Positions 50,921 to 59,687 of a DNA stretch of 64,000 nucleotides are shown here, piece by piece. The notes under the pieces are model-generated. The model worked only from the letters and a program-made list of their open reading frames with translations, was not told where the DNA came from and searched no databases. The stretch lies in assembly GCA_036832975.1 (NCBI GenBank), contig DAITQM010000015.1, positions 1 through 64,000 on the forward strand, read 5' to 3'. The position numbers and the translations under genes were made by a program. This stretch comes from DAITQM01 sp036832975. GTDB lineage: Bacteria > Pseudomonadota > Gammaproteobacteria > Xanthomonadales > Wenzhouxiangellaceae. The number at the start of each line of letters is the position of its first letter. Position 1 is the stretch's first letter.

Positions 50921-51682
50921 TTATTGATCGCCGGCGTCGGCGGATTCGTCTTCCTCGAACTCTTCTTCGTCGAACAGGTATTCGTCGTAATCGGGCAGTT
51001 CACTCTCGCCGTCGGTGATCAGAAATTCGCGGCGTTGCAAGTAGGCGTCGCGGACCAGCAGGTATTCGTCGGAGGCGTCCTTGAGGGTGTCTTCTTGCGG
51101 CAACAGTTCGTAGCGCAGGTTGATCACATCGACGCCGATGAACCAGGTGACGTCGGCGTAGCGGGAGATGATGCTGACGCCGCTGGTCCAGATTTCCGGC
51201 ACCAAGCCGACGCCGTCGCGCAGCGTCGAAGGGCCGAGGAACGGGATGACCAGGTAGTTGCTGTTGTTCCAGCCCCAAGCGGCGAAGGTCTGGCCGAAAT
51301 CCTCGTCGTATTCGGGAATGCCCTCGCGGCTGGCGACGTCGAACAGTCCGCCGATGCCGAAGATGCTGTTGAGCAGAAAACGGCCGAGCGTCGTTGCCGA
51401 TTCGGAAAATTTACCCTGCAACCATTCGTTAACCAGCGTCACCGGGGCGCGCAGGTTGCGCATACCGTTGCTGATGCCCTGGCGCAGCGGTTGGGGCATC
51501 ACCGCCTTGTAGCCCTGGGCTACCGGCTTGACGATGGCTTTGTCGAGCGTGCGGTTCATCGCATAGACGTTGCGATTAAACCCCTCCCACGGATCGGCCG
51601 GGTCGGGCGAGCGCAGCGACGGGTCGGTGGCGCAGGCGCCGAGCAGAGCGACGAGCGACAGGGCAGGCAGCAGTTTTTTCAT
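50921..51682 (-). CDS. mlaA: Outer-membrane lipoprotein MlaA (VacJ)
   Basis: Outer-membrane part of the Mla system, removing phospholipids from the outer leaflet. The 253-residue protein has a lipobox LLGAC (C17) and the MlaA signature NRTLDKAIVKPVAQGYKAVMPQPLR and GRFLLNSIFGIGGLFDVA. The C-terminal tail after about 215 is highly acidic (EEEFEEDESADAGD). It lies 25 bp after mlaB and seems to end the mlaFEDCB operon, a layout different from E. coli, where mlaA is separate. Confidence 0.94.
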   Translation of the reverse strand: MKKLLPALSLVALLGACATDPSLRSPDPADPWEGFNRNVYAMNRTLDKAIVKPVAQGYKAVMPQPLRQGISNGMRNLRAPVTLVNEWLQGKFSESATTLGRFLLNSIFGIGGLFDVASREGIPEYDEDFGQTFAAWGWNNSNYLVIPFLGPSTLRDGVGLVPEIWTSGVSIISRYADVTWFIGVDVINLRYELLPQEDTLKDASDEYLLVRDAYLQRREFLITDGESELPDYDEYLFDEEEFEEDESADAGDQ

Positions 51683-51707
51683 GATTTCTCCCCAGACGGC
51701 ACACCGT

Positions 51708-52013
51708 TCAATCGTCGGTGGCGCGTGGTTGTAGATTCAATAAGTGGTCGAAACCGTTGAGTTTTGCCAGCGTGATCAGCGTCGGTGGGACATCGCTGAT
51801 CGTCAATTCGCGCTTACCGCGTGACGCCTGGGCGCACCATTCGACGAGCAAAGCCAAGGCGCTCGAATCGGCCTGCCGGACGGCGCTCAGATCGATTATC
51901 CGCGGCGGCGCGCTGCGCTGCAAGTGCCGCCGCATCGCCCGCCAAACGGCGGGCACGGCGGCAAAGTTGAGGTCGCCGGCCAACTTCAGCCGGTGACCTT
52001 CGAAATCAAGCAT
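51708..52013 (-). CDS. mlaB: STAS-domain protein MlaB
   Basis: Cytoplasmic STAS protein that stabilises the MlaFE ABC transporter. ATG 52013 gives 101 residues and overlaps the mlaC stop by 8 bp; an upstream ATG at 52025 would add four. The STAS core is seen in LKLAGDLNFAAVPAVW and RIIDLSAVRQADSSALALLVEW, with the conserved DSSALALL loop. Confidence 0.88.
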   Translation of the reverse strand: MLDFEGHRLKLAGDLNFAAVPAVWRAMRRHLQRSAPPRIIDLSAVRQADSSALALLVEWCAQASRGKRELTISDVPPTLITLAKLNGFDHLLNLQPRATDD

Positions 52014-52662
52014 CGTCGCCGGCATCTTTGTCCTTGCTGAAATCGGTCTCGACCTCGCCTTTGCGCACCCGTTCGAGCACCGCGTCGAAGCCGTCGCGGC
52101 GGATTTCCTCGCCGAACTGGTTGCGGTAGGTGGTGACGTATGAAATGCCTTCGATAACGACGTCGAAAACCATCCAGCCTTGCGGGGTCTTGCGGAAGAT
52201 GTAATCGACCGGCGTTTCGACCCCGGTATTCAACCGCACGCGGGTGCGCACGCGGGTCATCTTGTCGCTTTGCCCTGCGACTAGAGGCAGGGTTTTCATC
52301 TGATCGCGCGATTTGAAATCGAGCAGCGCCTCGGCGTAACGGCGGATCAACAGGTCGCTGAGAGCGGTGGCGAACTCGTCGACCTGTGCGGGCTTCAAGT
52401 TGCGCGTTTCGCGGCCGAGGATCAGGCGCGAGGCGAACGGCATGTCGATCGCCGGCAGAAAATGCTGGCGTACCGATTCTTCCAGCGCCGCCTGGTTCTG
52501 ACGATAAAACTCGCGGTTCTGGTCGAGGTCGGTCAGAAGATCGTCGCTGATCTGCTCGATGATCGCATCCGGCGCCTGATTCAAATCGGTGGCGTGTCCC
52601 GCTCCGGCTGCCACGCCGAGCACCGCCAGCCCGGCGCACAGTGTCTTGATGCCGTTTTTCAT
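52006..52662 (-). CDS. mlaC: Periplasmic phospholipid shuttle MlaC
   Basis: Carries phospholipids between MlaA at the outer membrane and MlaFEDB at the inner membrane. The 218-residue protein has a signal peptide (about 1-24, ending GHA) and the MlaC/Tol-Pal-like fold indicated by VRQHFLPAIDMPFASRLILG and the later VDYIFRKTPQGWMVFDVVIEGISYVTTYRNQF. It overlaps mlaD by 4 bp (ATGA) and mlaB by 8 bp. Confidence 0.93.
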   Translation of the reverse strand: MKNGIKTLCAGLAVLGVAAGAGHATDLNQAPDAIIEQISDDLLTDLDQNREFYRQNQAALEESVRQHFLPAIDMPFASRLILGRETRNLKPAQVDEFATALSDLLIRRYAEALLDFKSRDQMKTLPLVAGQSDKMTRVRTRVRLNTGVETPVDYIFRKTPQGWMVFDVVIEGISYVTTYRNQFGEEIRRDGFDAVLERVRKGEVETDFSKDKDAGDDA

Positions 52663-53138
52663 TTCTTGTCGTCCTCTTTTTTGTCGTCGCTGTTGAAAAG
52701 GTATTTGCTGATCAATTGTTCGAGCACCACCGCCGATTGCGTGACGAACAGTTCGTCGCCGTCGCTTAGCGTGACCGGCGAACCGCCGGCCTCGAGGCTG
52801 ACGTACTGATCGCCGAGTACGCCTTTGGTGAAAATGCTGGCCGAAGTGTCGTCCGGAACCTCCGAAAAGCGCGTGCTGATGCGCATCGTGACGATTGCCT
52901 CGAACGTCGCCGGATCGAGTTCGATCGATTCGACGCTGCCGACTGTGACGCCGGCCATCGACACCGGGGCGCGGACTTTCAGATCGCCGATGTTACCGAA
53001 ACGGGCGCTGATCCGGTAGCTGCCTTCGCGCAGCACGCCGCCCATGTCGGTGGATTGCAGGGCGAGCACCATGAGCGCGGCGATACCGAGCAGCAGGAAC
53101 AGGCCGGAAGTGAATTCGATCGTGTGTGAGGTGCGCAT
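52659..53138 (-). CDS. mlaD: MCE-domain protein MlaD
   Basis: Inner-membrane-anchored MCE protein that forms the hexameric ring of the Mla ABC transporter. One N-terminal transmembrane helix (about 10-30) is followed by the MCE domain: RISARFGNIGDLKVRAPVSMAGVTVG and FTKGVLGDQYVSLEAGG. ATG 53138 gives 159 residues, the usual size, with GGGGG upstream. A TTG at 53153 overlapping mlaE is less likely. Confidence 0.93.
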   Translation of the reverse strand: MRTSHTIEFTSGLFLLLGIAALMVLALQSTDMGGVLREGSYRISARFGNIGDLKVRAPVSMAGVTVGSVESIELDPATFEAIVTMRISTRFSEVPDDTSASIFTKGVLGDQYVSLEAGGSPVTLSDGDELFVTQSAVVLEQLISKYLFNSDDKKEDDKK

Positions 53139-53149
53139 CCGGACCCCCG

Positions 53150-53932
53150 TCAAATCAGGTTTAGTGAAAAAGCGGAAAGAATGAAATCGAACATCAGGAC
53201 CAATATCGAGCTGATGATCACCGTTTGCGTCGTCGCGATGCCGACGCCTTCGCCGGTGGCGCGACAGAAGTAGCCGTAATAGACCGCGATCAGGCCGCAG
53301 ATGCCGCCGAAGGCGATCGATTTGGCGAAGCCGGGGAGGAATTCGGACAGCAGATCGACATTGGCCTGCATGTTACCCCAGTAAATGCCGTTGTCCAGCC
53401 CCATCCACAGCACGGCGTAGCCGTAGCCGCCGAGGATCGCCAAAAGTTCGAAAATCACCGTCAGCGCCGGCAGGGCGAGCAGGGCGGCAACAAAGCGCGG
53501 CAGCACGATGCGCTCGACCGGATCGATGGCCATCAGTTCCAGGGCGTCGAGTTGTTCGGTGGCTTTCATCAAGCCGATTTCGGCGGTGATCGAGGTCCCG
53601 GCGCGGCCGGCGAACAACAGCGCGGCGAGCACCGGACCGAGTTCGCGATACAGCGATTTGCCGAGCACCGTGCCGACCGATTCGACGGCACCGAAATCGC
53701 TGAGCACGTCGTAGGTCTGCAAGGCCAGAACGAGGCCGACGAACACCCCGCCGGTCATGATGATGACCAGCGAGCGGAGGCCGACGAAATACGTCTGGCG
53801 CAGAATCTCGGCGATCTGCCGGGGCCAGGGGCGCAGGCAGCCGACGATGCGCGGCAGGAACAGTCCGGCGCGACCGAGGTTGCGCAGCGGTTCGGCCCAC
53901 GGCGCGGCGAACAAGCCGGGGGCGCCGTTCAT
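53150..53932 (-). CDS. mlaE: ABC transporter permease MlaE
   Basis: Membrane permease of the phospholipid ABC transporter; 260 residues with about five to six membrane segments. Family sequence is clear in VGLVLALQTYDVLSDFGAVESVG, GRAGTSITAEIGLMKATEQLDALELM and GICGLIAVYYGYFC. It overlaps mlaF by 4 bp (ATGA). Confidence 0.95.
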   Translation of the reverse strand: MNGAPGLFAAPWAEPLRNLGRAGLFLPRIVGCLRPWPRQIAEILRQTYFVGLRSLVIIMTGGVFVGLVLALQTYDVLSDFGAVESVGTVLGKSLYRELGPVLAALLFAGRAGTSITAEIGLMKATEQLDALELMAIDPVERIVLPRFVAALLALPALTVIFELLAILGGYGYAVLWMGLDNGIYWGNMQANVDLLSEFLPGFAKSIAFGGICGLIAVYYGYFCRATGEGVGIATTQTVIISSILVLMFDFILSAFSLNLI

Positions 53933-54756
53933 GCGGCGGACTCGAACAGATCGGCGGCGATGTCGGGTGCCGGATAATGGAACGGCACCGGACCGTCCGG
54001 CTCGCCGCGGATGAATTGCCGGACCAGCGGCGACGGGTTGGCGGCCAGTTCCTCCGGAGTGCCGGAGGCGGCGATCTCGCCGCCGATCAGCAAGTAGGCG
54101 TCATCGGCGAGCTGCTGCATCTCTTCGACATTGTGCGTGATCACGACGCTGGTCAGACCGAGCGCTTGGTTGAAGGTTTTGATCAGCCGCATCGCGGCGG
54201 CGAGCGAGATCGGGTCGAGCCCGGCGAGCGGTTCGTCGTAGAGGACCACCGCCGGGTCGAGGGCGATGGCGCGGGCCAGCGCCACGCGACGCGCCATGCC
54301 GCCAGACAACTCGCGGGGCAGAAGGCCCTGGGCGCCGCGCAGGCCGACGGCGTGCAGTTTGCCGAGCACGATGGTGCGGATCAACGATTCGGCGAGCCGG
54401 GTGTGTTCGCGCAGCGGCAGCGCTACGTTCTCGAAACAGGTGAGGTCGGTGAACAACGCGCCGTTTTGCAGCAAAACGCCGATGCTGCGCCTGAGGCGTT
54501 TCAATTCGCCGCCGGTGAGCCGGTTGACGTCGCGACCGTTGACGGTCACGGTGCCGGAACTTGGGCGCAACTGGCCGGTGACCAGTTTCAGCACCGTGCT
54601 TTTACCGACACCGCTCGGTCCCATCAGCGCCGTGATCCGACCGCGCGCGACGCGCATCGAGACGCGGTGCAGTATCCGCCGCCGGTCGCGGTAGTACGTC
54701 ACATCGTTCAGTTCGATCACGGCGGGCGGGGCGCCGTTCGTTGAATCTTGGGCCAT
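53929..54756 (-). CDS. mlaF: ABC transporter ATP-binding protein MlaF
   Basis: ATPase of the Mla phospholipid transporter, 275 residues. Walker A is GPSGVGKST, the ABC signature is LSGGMARRVALARA and Walker B is VVLYDEPLAGLDP. A late His (VITHNVEEM) completes the set. The start ATG lies 6 bp from an end of element C, and the leader lacks a clear ribosome-binding site; a downstream GTG at codon 13 is a possible alternative start. First gene of the mlaFEDCB-mlaA operon. Confidence 0.94.
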   Translation of the reverse strand: MAQDSTNGAPPAVIELNDVTYYRDRRRILHRVSMRVARGRITALMGPSGVGKSTVLKLVTGQLRPSSGTVTVNGRDVNRLTGGELKRLRRSIGVLLQNGALFTDLTCFENVALPLREHTRLAESLIRTIVLGKLHAVGLRGAQGLLPRELSGGMARRVALARAIALDPAVVLYDEPLAGLDPISLAAAMRLIKTFNQALGLTSVVITHNVEEMQQLADDAYLLIGGEIAASGTPEELAANPSPLVRQFIRGEPDGPVPFHYPAPDIAADLFESAA

Positions 54757-54762
54757 GCTTAC

Positions 54763-54782
54763 ATTTATGCAACTATTGGGTA
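54763..54782. repeat. End fragment of element C
   Basis: ATTTATGCAACTATTGGGTA matches the right end of the 174-bp element at 42161-42178. It lies directly upstream of mlaF. No matching left end is found nearby; sequence 54783-54889 shows nothing else. Confidence 0.65.
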
Positions 54783-54889
54783 CGCTTTGCTATTTTCGTT
54801 GCCCGGCATCCAGGTCCGGGACGGGACCGGTCCGGTGATCGGCAGTAAGACCGCCGGAACCCGATTTCGATCACAAAATCGGTGGCGGC

Positions 54890-56764
54890 TCACCCGCCCT
54901 CGCCGGTCTGGAACAGCTTGTCGATCGTCACTTGGGCCACCGGATGGTAGCCGTTGCGGGCTTGGGCGTAGATCGTCGCGGCGCGTTCCCGGCCGGCCGC
55001 CGTCTTGAGCAGTTCCTCGTACAGCGGGACGATCAGTTTACGCCGCCCGATACCGATCAGGTAGTGTTGCAAACGATCGTCCGCCGCCCGGTAACCGGCG
55101 CGGATCGCGTGTTTCAGCCACCGGTGGGCGATTTCGCTGTTGCCGCTGGCGGTCAGTTCGAAGGCCCGGTCCAGTTCGGCCATCCGGGCAGCATCCAGAC
55201 CGTCGCCGAAACCGTCGAGGAAATATAGCCATTCCTGTGTGGACCAGGCGCCGGCCGGTATATCCGCGGCGGCGAGTCGGCCGGCGGTGAAGTCGTGCCG
55301 CGCCGCATCGATCGGCTCGAAAGCGGCTGAAACCGGTACCGGGTGGAAATCCGGCAGGCCGGTGCCATAGATCCATTCGCGGATCTGGTCTATTGTCACG
55401 ACACCGGGGGCGGCGGCGAGCAGGTGATCTTCGAGTTCAGGAAGCAGCGCGGCGCTGGTCATCGTCTGGAAGCGGTGGCGCGCGAAGTAGTCTTTCAGCC
55501 AGCGGTCAAACGCCGCGCGCCCGAAACACTGCTCCAGCCAGGCGAGAAACAGCCGGCCTTTTTCGTAGGGGATATCGCTGAAACCGTCGTCGGGATCGCG
55601 GCCGGCAAGATCGACGCTGAGCGCCGTGTCGGCCTCTGACTTTTTGCCGATTTCGGCGGCCAGGTCGCGATAGCCGAGCACCGCTTCCATACCCGCTTGG
55701 CGGGCGCCGAAGAGATCCTCGACGATGCGCCGTTCGAGGTAGGTCGTAAAGCCTTCGTTGAGCCACAGGTCGCCCCAGGTGGCGTTGGTGACCAGGTTGC
55801 CCGACCAGGAATGCGCCAGCTCGTGGGCGATCAGTGACACCAGGCTCTTGTCGCCGGCAATCACGGTCGGGGTGATGAACGACAGGCGCGGGTTTTCCAT
55901 GCCGCCGAATGGAAAACTCGGCGGCAGGATCAAAAGGTCGTAACGCCCCCAGGCATAGGATCCGAAGCGCCGCTCGATGGCCGTGACCATGTCTTCAGTG
56001 GCGGCGAATTCGGCGGCCGCGGCGTCGAGCATCGAAGGTTCGGCGTAAACGCCGGTCCGCGGGCCAAGCGGTTTGAACGACAGGTCGCCGACCGCCAGCG
56101 CCAGCAGATACGACGGGACCGGCTGGTTCATCGTGAAGCGGTAATCGCCGTCATGGTCGGCAGCGTCGTTTTCGGCGCCCATCACGGCTTTGAGACCGGC
56201 CGGCGTTCTGATTCGGGCGGTGAAAGTAAAGCGGACGGCGGGCGTGTCCTGCAACGGCACCCAGCTCCGTGCATGGATCGCCTGCGACTGGCTGAACAGG
56301 AAAGGTTGGCTTTTGCCTGCCGTTTGCTCCGCTCTCAGCCATTGCAGCCCGGACGCTTCGGGCGTCGTGCGGTATTGGACGCGAACGCGGTCGGCGCCGG
56401 CCGGCAGTCCGATTTCGAGTGGCGCTCCGAGCACGGCATCGGCCGCGCCCAACCGGTAATCCACCGCCTGCCAGGTGCCGCCAGTTCCGGCCTCGACCGC
56501 TGTGATGTCAAGGTCGCGGGTATCGAGAATCACGCGGCCGGCACCGGGGGTGTGCTGCACGATCCGTAATCGGGCTTCACCGGCAAGACGGCGCGCCGTG
56601 AAATCGACCTTAAGGTCGAGATCGATGTGCGTCACGGCCGCCGCTTCAGGCCGGCTGAAGCTGTGCGGGTCGCTTATGGGATAGGTCGTGGCTTGCGTTT
56701 CGTTCATGGCGAACACAGCACCGCCCACGGCCGCGCAAAGCGGCAGTAGTCCGCGCCAAAACAT
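54890..56764 (-). CDS. M1-family zinc aminopeptidase
   Basis: A 624-residue exported metallopeptidase. Signal-like start MFWRGLLPLCAAVGGAVFA. Exopeptidase motif GGMEN (287-291), zinc motif HELAH (314-318) and second zinc ligand E337 (LWLNEGF) are intact, followed by the leukotriene-A4-hydrolase-like helical domain with YEKGRLFLAWLEQ. Removes N-terminal amino acids. Longer upstream frames overlap bamD and are not supported; ATG 56764 is chosen. Confidence 0.92.
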   Translation of the reverse strand: MFWRGLLPLCAAVGGAVFAMNETQATTYPISDPHSFSRPEAAAVTHIDLDLKVDFTARRLAGEARLRIVQHTPGAGRVILDTRDLDITAVEAGTGGTWQAVDYRLGAADAVLGAPLEIGLPAGADRVRVQYRTTPEASGLQWLRAEQTAGKSQPFLFSQSQAIHARSWVPLQDTPAVRFTFTARIRTPAGLKAVMGAENDAADHDGDYRFTMNQPVPSYLLALAVGDLSFKPLGPRTGVYAEPSMLDAAAAEFAATEDMVTAIERRFGSYAWGRYDLLILPPSFPFGGMENPRLSFITPTVIAGDKSLVSLIAHELAHSWSGNLVTNATWGDLWLNEGFTTYLERRIVEDLFGARQAGMEAVLGYRDLAAEIGKKSEADTALSVDLAGRDPDDGFSDIPYEKGRLFLAWLEQCFGRAAFDRWLKDYFARHRFQTMTSAALLPELEDHLLAAAPGVVTIDQIREWIYGTGLPDFHPVPVSAAFEPIDAARHDFTAGRLAAADIPAGAWSTQEWLYFLDGFGDGLDAARMAELDRAFELTASGNSEIAHRWLKHAIRAGYRAADDRLQHYLIGIGRRKLIVPLYEELLKTAAGRERAATIYAQARNGYHPVAQVTIDKLFQTGEGG

Positions 56765-56777
56765 GGTGAAGCTCCGG

Positions 56778-57662
56778 TTAATCGAAAACCCAAAGGCGGC
56801 TGAAGAAGCTTTCTTTCTCTTCCTTGCCCAAGAGGTAGGGGTGATCGGGATCGTTGAGTTCCAGTACTCGTTTGGCATCGGCCGCCAGTTCCGGCATGTC
56901 GAGCGCGGTATAAGCCCGAACCATCGTCGCCAGCGCATCGCCGGTGGCATAGGTGCCGGGATAGGTCTCCAGCACATAGCGGGCGCGGTTCACGGCCGCG
57001 ATATACGCCTTGCGTTTGAGGTAATAACGGGCCACCGCGATCTCGTATGCGGCGAGGTTGTTGCGCAGAAAGACCATGCGCTGGCGGGCATCCGGGGTGT
57101 AACGGCTTTCGGGATGCAGGCGGATCAGTTCACTGAAGCTGTCGAACGCCTGCCGTGCGCCGCTCTGATCGCGGTCCTCGATACGCTGTGGAAACATATT
57201 TTGCAGGAAGCCGATGTTTTGTTCGTAGTAGCTCAAGCCTTTCAGGTAATAGGCATAATCGACGTTGGGATGACTGGGAAAGGTCTTGACGAAACGATCG
57301 AGCGTGCTGGTGACGTTTTCCGGTTCGCCCGATTTGTAATAGGCGTAAGCCAGATCGAGCTGCGCCTGTTCGGCGTGACGGCCGAACGGGTAGCGCGATT
57401 GCAAGGCTTTGTACTTGATGATGGCGTTGCCGAAATCGTGGGCGTTGAGCGAGGATTTGGCCTCGTCGTACATTTTTTGGGCGCCGCGACTGTCCTCGAC
57501 GATCTCTTGGTTTTTGTTGCCACCACAGCCGGCCATTAAGACCGTCAGGCAGAGTACCAGCGCCGCACCTGCCGCGCGCCCAGGTTGCCGGGGTGCGGCC
57601 GGCGCCGTTGGCTTATTTTGGGCGGCTAGAATAATCAAATGGTGCAGCTTTTCAGTGTTCAT
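56778..57662 (-). CDS. bamD: BAM complex lipoprotein BamD
   Basis: Outer-membrane lipoprotein of the beta-barrel assembly machinery. 294 residues, with a lipobox LMAGC (C46) after a longer than usual N-terminal region. The TPR-like repeats begin with AQKMYDEAKSSLNAHDFGNAIIKYKALQSRYPFG, the BamD signature, then DLAYAYYKSGE and LHPESRYTPDARQRM. Divergent from rluD, as in many gammaproteobacteria; the next minus gene is the M1 peptidase 13 bp away. Confidence 0.94.
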   Translation of the reverse strand: MNTEKLHHLIILAAQNKPTAPAAPRQPGRAAGAALVLCLTVLMAGCGGNKNQEIVEDSRGAQKMYDEAKSSLNAHDFGNAIIKYKALQSRYPFGRHAEQAQLDLAYAYYKSGEPENVTSTLDRFVKTFPSHPNVDYAYYLKGLSYYEQNIGFLQNMFPQRIEDRDQSGARQAFDSFSELIRLHPESRYTPDARQRMVFLRNNLAAYEIAVARYYLKRKAYIAAVNRARYVLETYPGTYATGDALATMVRAYTALDMPELAADAKRVLELNDPDHPYLLGKEEKESFFSRLWVFD

Positions 57663-57706
57663 TTTTCAATAGTAACTCAGCCCGGCGCCGGCCGCCAGAG
57701 GCGCCG

Positions 57707-58732
57707 GTGAAAACCACCGTGCCACTGGCGGAGCATCCCGGCGGTGGGCCGGGCACAGCCGTCCGCCGCTGGGCCGTGATTCCGGCCGCCGCCGCCGGGC
57801 GGCGCTTCGACCAGCAGGTCGCCGCGTTGTTTCCCGAGTTTTCGCGCAATCAGTTGCAGCACTGGATCCGCCAGGGCGCGCTGCGACTCGGTGGCCGCCA
57901 GGTCAAGCCCGGGCAACGGGTCGCTGGCGGCGAGCGTGTCGAGCTGAGTGCCACGATCGAAGCCCATGACGAACATCGCGCCGAAGCGATCCCGCTCGAG
58001 ATACTCTATCAAGACGAATCGTTGCTGGTGATCGCCAAACCGCCGGGGCTGGTTGTTCATCCGGCGGCCGGCAACTGGACCGGCACTTTGCAGAACGCGC
58101 TGTTGCACTATGATCCGAACCTTGCTGCGCTGCCGCGCGCCGGACTGATCCACCGCCTCGACAAAGAGACCTCGGGGGCCTTGCTGGTCGCCCGCACCAC
58201 CGCCGTCCGGGTCAGCCTGGTCGCAGCGCTTAAAGAACGGCGGATCGAACGGCGTTACGACGTATTGGTCTGGGGCCGGCTGCCGGCGCCGCTGACGGTC
58301 GATGTGCCGCTCGGCCGCGATCCCCGGCGCCGGACGCGGATGGCGGCTACTCCGGCGGGCAAGCCGGCGCGAACGCATTTCAGCCTGCGCCAACAATGGC
58401 GGCACGCGGCCTGGCTCGAAGCCCGGCTGGAGACCGGCCGCACGCACCAAATCCGCGTCCATGCCGCCCACGCCGGTCTGCCGGTGATCGGCGATCCGCT
58501 CTATGGCCGGCGCAAACCGCCCGCGGCCCTCACCGCACCGCTCGCCGCGCACGTCGCATCCTTCAAACGCCAGGCTCTGCACGCCCGCGAAATCCGCTTT
58601 ACCCACCCGGTCAGCGGTATTCCTTTGACGTTCAAGGCGCAAAGGCCGGCCGACCTCGAGGCGTTGATCGCGGTCTTTCGCGAACAGGATGGCATGCACG
58701 GGGCGGGCACCTCTGGCGCGGCGGCATGCTGA
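57707..58732 (+). CDS. rluD: 23S rRNA pseudouridine synthase RluD
   Basis: Forms pseudouridines 1911, 1915 and 1917 in helix 69 of 23S rRNA. GTG 57707 gives 341 residues. An S4-like domain (about 30-80) precedes the catalytic domain, with nucleophile D152 in HRLDKETSG and the typical GRTHQIRVHAAHAGLPVIGDPLYG. The stop overlaps the pgeF start by 7 bp. Confidence 0.93.
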   Translation: MKTTVPLAEHPGGGPGTAVRRWAVIPAAAAGRRFDQQVAALFPEFSRNQLQHWIRQGALRLGGRQVKPGQRVAGGERVELSATIEAHDEHRAEAIPLEILYQDESLLVIAKPPGLVVHPAAGNWTGTLQNALLHYDPNLAALPRAGLIHRLDKETSGALLVARTTAVRVSLVAALKERRIERRYDVLVWGRLPAPLTVDVPLGRDPRRRTRMAATPAGKPARTHFSLRQQWRHAAWLEARLETGRTHQIRVHAAHAGLPVIGDPLYGRRKPPAALTAPLAAHVASFKRQALHAREIRFTHPVSGIPLTFKAQRPADLEALIAVFREQDGMHGAGTSGAAAC

Positions 58733-59442
58733 AGCGTGCCGATTGGCCGGCGCCGGACGGCGTCGAGGCGGGTTACACGACGCGGGTCGGGGGCGTCAGT
58801 TCAGGCCCGTGGGCGGCGTTGAATCTCGGAATGCGCTGCGGCGACGTGCCGGCCGAGGTTGAAGAAAATCGCCGCCGGCTGGGTGCCCTCCTGCCCGCCC
58901 CGCCGCTTTGGCTGCACCAGGTTCACGGCACGCGTCTGATTGCCGCCGCCGAGTGGCAGCCCGGCATCGCCGCCGATGCGATCTGGACCGCGCAGCCCGC
59001 GACGGTGCTCGCGATCCTGACCGCCGATTGCTTGCCGCTGCTGCTCGCCGGTCGCCGCGGCGATTGGGTCGCGGCGCTGCATTGCGGCTGGCGCGGCCTG
59101 GCGGCCGGCATCATCGAGAAGACGTTGGCCGACTTGCCGGCGGCGGGCGCCGGGGCGAGCGCCTGGCTGGGGCCGGCGATTTGCGCTGCGCACTATCCCG
59201 TGGGCGATGAAGTGCGCGACCGATTGATCGCGCTCAGTGCCGAACTGGCCCCGTGTTTCAGCCGCCGCGGCAACCGCTGGCACGCCGATTTATACGGTAT
59301 CGTCCGCCATTGCCTGTGCGCCGCTGGTGTCACAGCCATCTTCGGCGGCGCGCGCTGCACCCACCATGAACCGGAGACGTTCTTCTCGTACCGCCGCGAC
59401 CGAGCCACCGGCCGCCAGGCGGCGATGATCTGGATTAACTGA
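58726..59442 (+). CDS. pgeF: Purine nucleoside phosphorylase/peptidoglycan editing factor PgeF
   Basis: A 238-residue YfiH/PgeF protein, implicated in removing mis-incorporated amino acids from muropeptides and in purine nucleoside phosphorolysis in other organisms. Family signature: LHQVHGTRL, ILTADCLPLLLA and HCGWRGLAAGIIEKT, with copper/zinc-type His/Cys residues in CTHHEPETFFSYRRD. ATG 58726 overlaps the rluD stop. The gene order bamD, rluD, pgeF is conserved. Confidence 0.93.
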   Translation: MLKRADWPAPDGVEAGYTTRVGGVSSGPWAALNLGMRCGDVPAEVEENRRRLGALLPAPPLWLHQVHGTRLIAAAEWQPGIAADAIWTAQPATVLAILTADCLPLLLAGRRGDWVAALHCGWRGLAAGIIEKTLADLPAAGAGASAWLGPAICAAHYPVGDEVRDRLIALSAELAPCFSRRGNRWHADLYGIVRHCLCAAGVTAIFGGARCTHHEPETFFSYRRDRATGRQAAMIWIN

Positions 59443-59473
59443 ATCAGCCCATCGGGGACTGTACAGACCACGT

Positions 59474-59562
59474 AAAGTCCGTTACCGGTCCGGACTTTGC
59501 TTCGCGAATCAAACCCTGAAGGCCTCGATTCGCCTGCCTGTGCGTGTCGCACACCGACAGGC
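59474..59562. other. Cluster of three hairpins after pgeF
   Basis: AAAGTCCG/CGGACTTT (59474-59498), GAATC/GATTC (59505-59530) and TGCCTGT/ACAGGCA (59533-59562) occur in a row, resembling the multi-hairpin elements in style but not in sequence. One may terminate pgeF transcription; no T-run follows. Confidence 0.45.
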
Positions 59563-59625
59563 AATCATCTTGTTGCCGGGGAGGGCCGGCGAGCCGTGCC
59601 GGCACTTCCGTCGGGGTAAACGACA

Positions 59626-59634
59626 TGCTATAAA
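59626..59634 (+). promoter_or_regulatory. Extended -10 promoter
   Basis: TGCTATAAA is an extended -10 (TG-N-TATAAT type), about 54 bp upstream of the S8 peptidase ATG at 59688, with no clear -35. This fits transcription start near 59641. Confidence 0.4.
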
Positions 59635-59687
59635 GACACGAAAATGATGATTGTTTCGCGGGTATCGAAATACTGGAGAGTACTTTG

